From contig OW240917.1 of assembly GCA_933207985.1 (NCBI GenBank), positions 104,628,756-104,692,755 on the forward strand: a stretch of DNA of 64,000 nt, in the 5' to 3' direction. The first letter of the stretch is position 1; every line of letters starts with the position of its first letter. The stretch comes from Pelobates cultripes. Its lineage: Eukaryota; Chordata; Amphibia; Anura; Pelobatidae. The notes below the pieces were generated by a model. That model did no database searches. It was not told where the DNA came from and saw only the letters and a program-made list of their open reading frames with translations. Made by a program: the position numbers and the translations under genes. Below, in pieces: positions 15,106 through 24,141 of this stretch.

Positions 15106-15175
15106 GAAGTAGTGATCAGCACTCTCGGGCTTTTGTGAGTTTAAAACTTACAGTTTATTGAAATTCCATTTAAAA

Positions 15176-15216
15176 GATCAACGTTTCAGTTCCTGTCTGG
15201 AACTTTCATCAGGATC
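15176..15216 (-). ncRNA. mirror copy of the hammerhead-like motif
   Basis: Exact reverse complement of copy 1, generated by the palindrome. Either strand, if transcribed, would carry the full core. A read-through RNA would instead pair the two copies with each other. Confidence 0.65.
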
Positions 15217-15228
15217 AAACAGTTGTTT

Positions 15229-15269
15229 GATCCTGATGAAAGTTCCAGACAGGAACTGAAACGTTGATC
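15229..15269 (+). ncRNA. hammerhead-ribozyme-like motif lacking stem III (copy 1)
   Basis: Sequence order: GATC (stem I 5'), CTGATGA core, A, AGTTCC-AGACA-GGAACT (stem II hairpin, 6 bp), GAAAC core, GTT (cleavage triplet), GATC (stem I 3'). Both conserved hammerhead core segments are canonical. Stem III is collapsed to the self-complementary ACGT, so cleavage would need two RNAs pairing there. Small hammerheads of this design that act as dimers are known from Penelope-like retroelements. The identification rests on sequence only; activity is not shown. Confidence 0.7.
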
Positions 15270-15419
15270 TTTTAAATGGAATTTCAATAAACTGTAAGTT
15301 TTAAACTCACAAAAGCCCGAGAGTGCTGATCACTACTTCAATTTATGCAATTTTTCCCTGGATTACAAGCACCCGGCCTACAACAGTCTACAAGCGTGAG
15401 TGCAAGGAAACCCTGTATG

Positions 15420-15420
<1 letters not shown>

Positions 15421-15473
<53 letters not shown>
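15421..15473. repeat. (TA)n(CA)n microsatellite
   Basis: A run of TA dinucleotides changes to about 18 CA dinucleotides and ends in ACGTGTGT. Confidence 0.95.
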
Positions 15474-15475
<2 letters not shown>

Positions 15476-15476
<1 letters not shown>

Positions 15477-15576
15477 TGTAATTTTACTCTAAATGTATTT
15501 TTATATTAATATATGTATATATTAACAAAATACATATTTTAATATAAAAATACACTTAGAGTAAAATTACACAAGT
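15476..15576. repeat. imperfect palindrome, AT-rich
   Basis: TGTGTAATTTTACTCTAAAT at the left is mirrored by the reverse complement near 15555-15575 (AGAGTAAAATTACACA). A similar but looser pair (TAATTTTATTCTAACTGTAT and CAAAATACACTTAGAAT) brackets the long AT tract at 15703-15812, so this module is repeated. Confidence 0.8.
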
Positions 15577-15700
15577 ATATATAATAACTATATATATTGT
15601 GTGTATGTATATATATATAATAAAAAATAATAATTAAAAATAAACTGTAAAAATAATTTAAAAAAAATTATATATATGTAATTTTATTCTAACTGTATTT

Positions 15701-16233
<533 letters not shown>

Positions 16234-16250
<17 letters not shown>

Positions 16251-16740
16251 ACTCACCTATCCACTAAACAGCAACTTCAATGTTGAAAGACTTTATTTGT
16301 TTTTTAAAAACACCTAATCTAGGCAAAAATAATGGGGGTTTAGTTACATTATATGATCATACATTGCATAAGCCTGTCACAACATCAATGTACCCCATCT
16401 TTGGCAGGTCCTACACTAACAGCCTAATGTCTGCTCTTATGAGATTAACCCACTTGCTTGGGGAAAAAATTCCATCTGGGGCTCTCTGCAGTACAAGGCT
16501 AAATAGGGCCCTAGGATGAGGCACCTGTGACAGGGAAAGGTGCAAAACCAAGAAATTGCCTAGACTCCCAAATACATATATATGGAACAAGGGGGGGGTT
16601 GGCTGCACTCACCTGAACATGCATAAATGGGGATGCTGCTGGGGGCCAAATTATACAATACACAAGATCCAGCGCACTCACCTATCCACTAAACAGCAAC
16701 TTTGTTGAAAATTTTTATTTGTTTTTTGAAAAACACCTAT
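16234..16740. repeat. duplicated Penelope-like end sequences
   Basis: The phrase CGCACTCACCTATCCACTAA plus ACAGCAACTT occurs at 16248-16275 and again at 16672-16699. Each is followed by TTATTTGTTTTTT and AAACACCTA. The spacing of about 424 bp and the same orientation suggest a tandem terminal duplication. Between them, 16600-16640 (GGCTGCACTCACCTGAACAT) is similar to repeat ends at 14.3 kb. Confidence 0.55.
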
Positions 16741-16750
16741 ATTATGTGTC

Positions 16751-16782
<32 letters not shown>

Positions 16783-16787
<5 letters not shown>

Positions 16788-16940
16788 AAAAACCTTGGCA
16801 CTCACCCTTAATTTTGATCTTGAAGAAGACCCTGTTGGGGTCGAAACGTCGATTGCTTAAATTTGCACATGTAATTTGCACCAAAGAATAAATTGGATTT
16901 TGGATGAAGACTTGTGAGTGCTCCTTATATACTGCCTTGC
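16783..16940 (+). mobile_element. Penelope-like 3' terminus, flanked by AT microsatellites
   Basis: Begins AAAGCAAAAAACCTTGGCAC, carries the hammerhead-like motif at 16816-16854, then AGAATAAATTGG and CTTGTGAGTGCTCC. (TA)n tracts lie on both sides (16756-16782 and 16941-16969). No coding region is attached, so it is a solo terminal piece. Confidence 0.6.
16816..16854 (+). ncRNA. hammerhead-like motif lacking stem III (copy 2, degenerate core)
   Basis: GATC, TTGAAGA (canonical CTGATGA with two changes, including the catalytically important first C), A, stem II GACCC-TGTTG-GGGTC, GAAAC, GTC, GATT. Stem II differs completely in sequence from copy 1 yet stays paired, and stem I is conserved with one G-U. 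Probably inactive because of the core changes. Confidence 0.6.
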
Positions 16941-16973
<33 letters not shown>

Positions 16974-17021
16974 ATATAAAATAAACGGGGAAAAAATACA
17001 TTTATAAAAAAAACTAATAAA

Positions 17022-18165
17022 AATGCTAAATTTGGCCAGCGTTTGTGACTAAATGGCTACTACAAAAGACTGGGAATACCCCATTTGAAATACCCTGGGT
17101 TATCTACATTTAGAAATGGTGTGCCATGATGGGGTTATTTCCCATTCCTGGGCTACCATATGGTCTCAAAAGGCAACACTGACCCAGCAAACCAATCTGG
17201 CAAACTGAATTGGGCAAGCCCTATATTGACCCTGTATCTTTCCAAAACACCATAAAACCTGTACATGGGAGGTATTGTTATACGCGGGAGACTTCATTGA
17301 ACACAAATATGAGAGTTTAAAACAGTAAAACTTATCACGACGATGAAATCACTAGTAAAATTGCAGTTTTCGTATAAAACAAATGCACAAAACAAATATG
17401 AATGCTAACTTTGGCAAGCCTTTGTGGCTAGGTGGCTTCTACAAAAGACTGGACATACCCCATTTTGAATACCGTAGGTTGTGTACTTTTACAAATGGTA
17501 TGCCATGATGGAGTTAATTTTCATTCCTGGGCTGCTATACGGTCTCAAAGGCAACATAGGCCCAGCAAACCAATCTGTCAAATTTCAATGTGCAAACATG
17601 GAAAAGGGGAAAGCCCTACATTTGACCTATGTAAGTTTGCAAAAAAACATAAAACCTGTACATTGGGGCACTGTTGTTCTCGGGAGATGTTGCTGAATAC
17701 ATATTGGGGTGTTCTTTGGCAGTTACACATAACAGTAACTGAGAGTCCATGCCTAAAGTACAATGTGAGAAAAAAACAACACAAAAATATGACTACCCAA
17801 AAGTTTGAAAAAGACTGGTGGTAGAATTAGGGCATGGATAATGTTAAAATACCAACATTTTAAATACCCTACGGTGTCTTCTTTTCAAAAATATATGGTT
17901 TGATAGGGGTAAATTACATTGGCCGGCTTCAAAAATGTCCCAAATAGGACATGGGTGCATGATGACCAGCTGTGAAAATTCCAAGTTGGAAAACTGGAAT
18001 GCGCACCCTCCAAATAAGGTATTTTAGCCCTTAGAAAACCCAACATACCTATACATGGGTGGTATCACTGTACTCAGGAGATGTTGCTGAACACATTGTG
18101 GGTTGTTCTTTGGCAGTAACCCCTGAAGTGCTCCATAAATATATTCTTAAATTGCTATGTGTGTC
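17022..18165. repeat. three tandem diverged units of about 370-390 bp
   Basis: Units start near 17022, 17395 and 17800. Shared landmarks: GGTATGCCATGATGG, CATTCCTGGGCT, AAACCTGTACAT, GGGAGATGTTGCTGAA, TTCTTTGGCAGT (weaker in unit 3). The unit recurs in both orientations at 56.9-57.5 kb. A 130-residue open frame at 17432-17824 covers one unit but has no counterpart in the other units' frames, so I treat it as non-coding. The family is unknown to me; it may be the interior of a TTAA-flanked DNA element. Confidence 0.7.
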
Positions 18166-18171
18166 AAAAAA

Positions 18172-19059
18172 TCACAATTTTCTTAATAGAATGGATTGTT
18201 AATGTTAATGTATCCAGGAAATTTACTTCTATTAATCCATTTACATTTTTAGTGATTTTGACTCCCAAATACACAAAGCTATGTTTAACCCAACTGAAAT
18301 GATACAAGCTTTTGAGTAATTTTTGTTACTCTGTCTATTTTTGTAGAAAGGATCATAGATTTTTCTATATTCATTTTGTGATTGGAAACTATACTATATT
18401 GTTGGAATTCTTCCATTAAATTTGGCAATGAACTCTGTGGGTTTGTTATTGCTAAAAGAACATTGTGTGCGTCTACACTAATTTTAAGTTGTTTTTGTTT
18501 AATAGAAACACCTATAATATTTTGATTGCTTCTAATTCTCATTGCTTCTCTATTGACAAAATATATGAGGGGAAAGTGGACATCCTTGCCTGGTGCTGTT
18601 TTTTTATAGGGAACCATCAGACAAGATGCCATGGTCAACTGTTCTTGCTGATGAGGTACGACACATGGACATAATTGCTTGCAACATCCAATCCTGAATA
18701 CCAAAACTTTGCAAAGGTTTTCTTATCCATCCCCAGCTGACCCCATCAAATGCTTTTTTTGCAGCTATCGATCGACAGGGTCAGATGTGGAATCCCTTGT
18801 ATCTCTGCTAGATCCAATATATCTACCAGTTGTCTTACATTATTGCCTGTGAATCTGTTAGGCACAAAACCTATTTAGTCTGGGTGTATTAAATTGTTTA
18901 TAACTTGTTTTAACCTATCAGCAAAAATGGATGCAAATATTTTAATATCGTATTCAGAAGAGAATTTGGTCTGCTGTTTGGAATTTGTGAAGGGTTTTTA
19001 TTCAATTTAAGAATTGGGATTATATTAGCTTTTGATTCTAAAGAAAAATATTTTTGATC
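18172..19059 (-). pseudogene. old L1 ORF2, distal RT part (minus strand)
   Basis: Minus-strand translation shows a decayed RQGCPLSP segment, NPQSSLPNLMEEFQQYSIVS (the thumb-side region of L1 RT) and YHFSWVKHSFVYLGVKI. The catalytic FADD is replaced by SVDAHNVL, so the enzyme is dead. It is separated from the upstream half of the same ORF2 only by the hAT MITE at 19068-19842. The 3' end is lost against the tandem repeat block at about 18170, so the C-terminal zinc-knuckle region is absent. Confidence 0.8.
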
Positions 19060-19067
19060 TACTATAT

Positions 19068-19842
19068 CAGGTGTAGGCAACCTTTAAGCAGCACTGTGCC
19101 GAAATAAGATTGTGATGGCCCGTAGCGTGCCGGTCCTATTTTTTTTAATTGAGGTGTGTATGTTGCCATATTCTGCTTGTGTTATTTATACTGCAGTTGC
19201 TTTGTATAGTTGTATTTGTGCGTATATGAGCTATTATATTGTATGTGTTCATGAGTAGTTTGTGGTATCGTATCCCTATGAATGTTGGCTGTGTATGGGG
19301 GCTGCTTGTGGAATTGTGTGTGTGGATGGAAATGTCAAATAGTGTGTTTGGTGGTGTATGTATGAGTGGGGCTGTTTGGGGTATGGTATGTAAGGGCCTG
19401 CATGTGGGGTTGTGTGCATGTATGTGGATTGTTAGTTGTGTTGCGTTTGTGCGGATTGTGTATATGTTTGTGTGTGGGCTGTTCATATTATTTTTACGAG
19501 GGGAGGGTTTTTGTGCATTTCTGTGCATTTCTGTGTATATCTAGCCATGTGGGTGGCTTCCCTGGACCATGATGGACCATGATGGCCAGGTACAGGTCAA
19601 GGACAGGAGCTGTGGGCTGCTCTACTCCAGTGTGGATTCCCATTCACAAGTGTTGGGAGGAAGTGCTCTGAGATCACTTCCTCTACGTGCTGCAATGCAT
19701 ACATTGAGGATTTCCCTTCACATCCTTTCGTATTTGCAGATATCTGAAGTTTCAATGGGATTCCTGGTAGGCCAGAGCCTATTTGACTCTGGCAGCCTTG
19801 AGTGCCGTGCATGGCACGTGTGTCATAGGTTGCCTACCCCTG
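19068..19842. mobile_element. non-autonomous hAT element with 8-bp target duplication
   Basis: Terminal inverted repeats CAGGTGTAGGCAACC and GGTTGCCTACCCCTG bracket 775 bp. They are flanked by TACTATAT (19060-19067) and TACTATAC (19843-19850), an 8-bp duplication with one change, diagnostic of hAT. Removing it restores the surrounding L1 ORF2 reading. Open frames inside (19239-19544, 19569-19880) have no transposase signature. It must be younger than the L1 it splits. Confidence 0.9.
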
Positions 19843-19850
19843 TACTATAC

Positions 19851-21291
19851 CATCAAATGTGGATGTTAGTTGGGATGTAAGATTTAACTTTAAAAAGTGC
19901 TTAATCCATCAGGTCCTGGAGATTTTTGAGATTGTTGTTTAGGTATATTTTGATCTACTTCTTCCATAGTAATAGGAAGATTTAGCATTTTGTTTGTGTT
20001 TGTGAAAGTTTTGGAAATTCTAAGTTTTAAAAATATTTATCTATGTCTGATTCTTGAAAATAATTATTTAAGTTGTATAAATCTTCATAGTTGTTATAAG
20101 CATTTCCTATGCTTTCAGGAGATAATAAAGTTTTATTGTTTCTATCAATTTCGATATCTTGGATTTAAAACCATGTTTTTTAAGTCTATCCAATAATAAT
20201 TTATCTGCTCTATTTCCTCTAGCATAATATTTGATTTTCATTTTTTTTTATTGCATACATTGATTTTTGTCTTAATTTGAGATTAGTTTGTTCTTGTATT
20301 TATAGCATTTCTGAATAAGTTTGATTTGATGGATGTTTTTTATTTTCATTAGATAAATTTGAAAAATTTATATATAAATCATCCATATTTTTCCCTGTTT
20401 TTTAGATGGCCTAATAACAGCTTTAAAAGCACACTAATTGATAGATATAGATGTATCTTGTGGATTATTTTCTTTAAAATACAAGTCAATTAAATTAGCA
20501 ATGTGATCTTTATTCTCTTTAGAATTTAGTAAGTACTCATTTAATCTCCAAGAAGGTTGAGCATTATATTTAAATGCGTAATTTAAATCAAGCATAAATA
20601 TATTGTGGACTGACCATGTGTTATTTAAAATATTTATTTTAGAAATTCTGTTTAGTAAGGACTGATTTCCACACATCAAATCAATTCTAGAATATGACAT
20701 ATGTACTCTGGAGAGATGGGTAAAATCTTTTTCACCGGGATGAAAAATTCTCCAGGAGTCATAAAAATTAAATTTATTTAAAGGGTTGGTCATATTCCTA
20801 GCTTGTTTTTTTTACATTTTTTTATTGTTTATTGGGATGGATTTTAAACATTTCTTGTCTAAGTCTACATCTAAGACAAAATTAGAGTCTCCTGCAACTA
20901 TAAGCAAACCTTCTTTAACCTTATCCGCCATATCCAATATATATGAGGAGACAGACTGGAGATACATTGGGGAGATATACATTTATCAGTGTATATACTT
21001 CTTCATTTCTTATAGCAACGATTAACATGTAGCGTCCCATAGGGTCTGAAATCTGATGAATGAGTTCAAAATTTATTGATTTTCCCACTATTATTGCTAC
21101 CCCCATTTTTTCCCTTATTAGAAGTGTGCATTATAATGGGAAAATCTTTGTTTTTGAGAAAAATGTTATTCTCAAGTGTGTCTCCTGAATAAAAGCTAGG
21201 TCCACACATTGATTCTTTAAAAACCTATGACAGTGAACTTCTTATATTGAGAAATTAAACTGTATACGTTCATTGATATTATTTTAACCAT
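19851..21291 (-). pseudogene. old L1 ORF2, start, endonuclease and RT fingers (minus strand)
   Basis: The frame starts at the ATG whose complement is 21289-21291 (MVKIISMNV, typical L1 ORF2 start). It continues with a QETH endonuclease motif near 21195, GVAIIV and SDPMGRYMLI at 21050-21106, then SYSRIDLM (20690) and the WRLNEYLL linker (20550). An SPGPDG RT motif follows at about 19905. Several stops and frameshifts. The endonuclease SDHAP is replaced by VHNIFM. The matching ORF1 of this copy lies beyond the CR1 insertion at 31.7-32.8 kb. Confidence 0.8.
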
Positions 21292-21842
21292 TTTTTTTTT
21301 AAATTTTTTTCCCTTTCTCTGCAGTTTACAACTTAGCATTTGGTTAGTTTCTTCATTAATTAACTTCCAAAAAGAAATTGCTCCTTTGTGCCAAATATCA
21401 GTATATACTATCTTCTTTGTTTATCATTCATAGGTAAATTATCAATTCCTTTCAAAATACAAAATAGTCAAGAGGAAACCGGCCTATTTGAGGGGAGAAA
21501 GGGGGAGAGGGACAAAGAGAGAGAGAACCCCCCCCCCCACAAAAACTCAGTGAATTGTAAAACCATGCAAATGAATGTGTTGTGTAAGTAAATTGGAGAT
21601 AAAAGTGTTGTCAAAATGTAGGTCTATGAAGAGCATGTATGTGTATCAAATGATGTGAAGAAAGAGAAAAAAAAAAAAAAAATAGAAGAAATGTGTAAGT
21701 GAATAAATTGGAAATGAGAATATAAATCCATGATGTGATATGTAATAAGTGATCTCATAGTGATATGTGAGTGTCATATGTCGATTGAGTGTGGAATAAA
21801 ATGTGTGTGAAAAAAAAATGTGTAAACCTGTGTAAAGAACAA
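21292..21842 (-). mobile_element. old L1 inter-ORF region
   Basis: By position this is the spacer between ORF1 (now at 31.9-32.7 kb) and ORF2 of the old minus-strand L1, brought next to the CR1 3' end by insertion. It is AT-rich with a C9 and an A17 homopolymer, and has no coding signal. Confidence 0.45.
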
Positions 21843-21868
21843 AATAAACATAGAAACAGAGAATGTGA
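21843..21868 (-). mobile_element. terminal octamers of CR1 copy 1, including target duplication of the young L1
   Basis: On the minus strand this reads ATTCTCTG then TTTCTATG, two copies of the octamer that ends CR1 elements. AGAAACAGAGAATGTGA at 21852-21868 is the left target-site duplication of the young L1; its twin is at 28321-28337. Confidence 0.8.
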
Positions 21869-21965
21869 GGGGGCGGGGCCAACCGAGCTGCTGAATGGCC
21901 GCGATCTGAAATAGCTCCGACCACGCCAGACACAATCCAACCTAATCGGGCCGCACAGAACAAAG
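21869..21965 (+). promoter_or_regulatory. 5' leader / internal promoter region of the young L1
   Basis: 97 bp between the insertion point and the ORF1 start, GC-rich in an AT-rich setting (GGGGGCGGGGCC, a GC-box). L1 elements carry internal promoters here. The leader is short for an L1, so slight 5' truncation is possible. Confidence 0.5.
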
Positions 21966-23033
21966 ATGGGTCACCCTAAACGAGCCACATCGTCCCAACA
22001 AGCCCCCAGCAAAACCCCGTCGGGGAAATCGGGAGCGCTCACCAAATATTTCCGCGACCGGGCGGATAGTAACACCGGCCTGCAAGGCCCCAACATGGCG
22101 GCTGACTCCCCGCCTCTATGCATGTCCCCCTCCAGTCCGGCGGACTCGTACAACTCGGGCCCCCCAACAGAAGGAGACCTAAAGGAGATCCTGAGGAACT
22201 TACCCTCCAAGCAGGACATTGCAGGTATGCTGACCTGGCTGGAAGCCTCAGTCCAGGCCAAGATGGACTCCTTTAGTTCAGAAATCCGCCAGGTCTCTGA
22301 CCGGGTGGTCATTCTAGAGGATGATAGGGACGCCATACAAACACAATTAAGCTCCCTACAGGCAACGGTAGAACACCAAAATGCTTACCTATCCACGCTC
22401 CATAGGTCTATAGATGACCTGGACAATAGGGGGCGCCGCAACAACTTGCGGATTCGGGGTCTCCCAGAATGTGAGCAGGAAGATATTTATGCAACCCTAA
22501 ATGAACTCTTCAACCTTATATTGGGAAAACCAGGAGACAGCCATATTCTCCTAGACAGAGCACACAGGGCGTTGAAACCCAGAGGTGTAGCGACAGACAA
22601 ACCCAGAGACGTCATCTGCAGACTCCACTACCACACCTGCAGAGAAGACATACTAAACACGCTGAAACAAAACTCACAACCCTTCCTGTTCCACGAAGCT
22701 CCAATCACAATCTATCCAGATCTCTCCTGGCTGACACTACAAGCGAGAAGGATTTTGCGACCCATTACGGATCAACTGAGAGCTAGAAATATAAGATACA
22801 GGTGGGGATATCCACTTGCACTGAGCGTCACACACAAAGGCGCCCAGCACACCATCCACTCCCATGCAGACATTCCACTCTTTATCCAAACTCTCAATCT
22901 AACAGATCCGCACATCCAAGACTGGTATGGACCACTGCAAACGCCACTACTCCCTCAACTGCCACAGAGACCCAGATGGCAACAAACACCCAAGAAAAAG
23001 AGAATGGACAACCGAGACCCGATGCAAAAGTGA
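21966..23033 (+). CDS. L1 ORF1 protein (RNA-binding coiled-coil protein)
   Basis: 355 codons, intact. The N-terminal 65 residues are low-complexity and basic/proline-rich. Residues about 70-155 form heptad-rich coiled coil (ASVQAKMDSFSSEIRQVSDR region), which trimerises ORF1p in other L1s. Residues about 157-240 are an RRM-like domain beginning RGRRNNLRIRGLPE, the signature of L1 ORF1. Residues about 241-313 match the C-terminal domain (PDLSWLTLQARRILRPIT). The family role is binding L1 RNA into the retrotransposition particle and chaperoning nucleic acids. The ATG is the first in frame after the leader. No damage visible. Confidence 0.92.
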   Translation: MGHPKRATSSQQAPSKTPSGKSGALTKYFRDRADSNTGLQGPNMAADSPPLCMSPSSPADSYNSGPPTEGDLKEILRNLPSKQDIAGMLTWLEASVQAKMDSFSSEIRQVSDRVVILEDDRDAIQTQLSSLQATVEHQNAYLSTLHRSIDDLDNRGRRNNLRIRGLPECEQEDIYATLNELFNLILGKPGDSHILLDRAHRALKPRGVATDKPRDVICRLHYHTCREDILNTLKQNSQPFLFHEAPITIYPDLSWLTLQARRILRPITDQLRARNIRYRWGYPLALSVTHKGAQHTIHSHADIPLFIQTLNLTDPHIQDWYGPLQTPLLPQLPQRPRWQQTPKKKRMDNRDPMQK

Positions 23034-24141
23034 ATGGATTCTAGCCCGGAGCACACGGCATGAACTGCTGTCAGCCCAGGTCCTGGGACCCGCAACCTAC
23101 ATTTCTCTTGAAACCTCAAAGACACCAACTACTAGCCGAAACTTGCCTCAGACGACCACACAAACCTGCCGAAACAGACATTCTCGTTACGCTGCTAGGC
23201 TGTAGAGGACCACGCTTCCTCCCAGCCTCCTGCACACCTTCTGTGATTCAGGTGACTGTATTAACTGTCCGCTGCTTGTATATCGCAATAATGAGCTCAC
23301 TACAGCAGGAAGCAACAACTCCTCACTTACTATCCCCTATTAGACTTATCCAGCCTAATATCTCCCGCTAACAAACCCTTGGTACATAACACCACGCCAA
23401 GTAACCCCATATAAAGGCTCGCAGTGATAACCACCTCCAATGACGACATGGTTGCAGGCCAGACAGCAAGGTTTCTCTAGCACTAATCAACCCCCCACCT
23501 TGCGGACCAAATGACCAGGTTGGCAGAGGACAGCCGTGGCACGGTAAAGGAATCCCACCTATTGGCCCACTACACAGGTTAAGAACAACCGTCAACTAAA
23601 ATTATAAAAAAAAAAAAAGCTCATAGACATTGGCACAGTTTAATATGTTTAAATCCTATTATTGCTACAAATGCCTGAATGTTTGATGTGTTGTAAATTA
23701 TGTTAGCGGATTTGTGCTCTGGCGGTGATTGACTATAAACCAATTCTTCTTCTGCCCCACCACGGGAGCTTTTGGTTAACGTCAACTACCTAAGACCACC
23801 CCCGCCTTTCTCCCCCACTGTTTAATTACTATCATATGCATACTTGATAACTCTTATCGTACTAGGTCGGCACGACCTACACCACGGTGTCACAGACGCA
23901 CCCAAGTGGCAAAATCCCACTTTGGGTCCGACACCAGAGGTTCTCCCCTCAGGCTGCCGACGGGCGACTGGTTAAACCTGCGCCTTCCCGCAACCTAGGG
24001 GGATAATTATAAATTCAATTTACTTATTGAATATCTGTTTGTATATAAGTTGTTTACTGTATTTATATATTTTTTTCCTTCTCCCTTGTTACTCCCTCAA
24101 CTTTACAACCGACCCAACCTCCCTATCCCTTTCACCCCATA
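23034..24141 (+). mobile_element. unusually long inter-ORF region of the young L1
   Basis: About 1.1 kb between the ORF1 stop and the ORF2 start. The first 550 bp are C/A-rich like the ORFs; after an A12 run at 23607 the composition turns mixed. Small open frames (for example 23060-23371) carry no domain. A spacer this long implies that ORF2 translation does not use simple short-range reinitiation. Confidence 0.6.

Larger units (their letters stand above)
15105..15340. mobile_element. perfect palindrome of two Penelope-like termini (116-bp arms, 4-bp spacer)
   Basis: Arms 15105-15220 and 15225-15340 are exact reverse complements around the spacer AGTT. Each arm contains CAATAAACTGTAAG and a hammerhead-like core (annotated separately). 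That arrangement parallels the ends at 16.8 kb and at 57.9 kb; the latter belongs to an element with a Penelope-type GIY-YIG endonuclease. Downstream, 15341-15415 (GGATTACAAGCACCCGGCC and onward) also has the look of a Penelope-like terminal repeat. It therefore appears to be a head-to-head pair of terminal pieces without the coding part. Confidence 0.7.

Noticed and set aside
17432..17824. 130-codon open frame
   Set aside because: Lies in a tandem repeat unit whose sister units do not keep the frame; no domain seen.
19239..19880. Open frames of about 100 codons
   Set aside because: Interior of a non-autonomous hAT element with no transposase motif.
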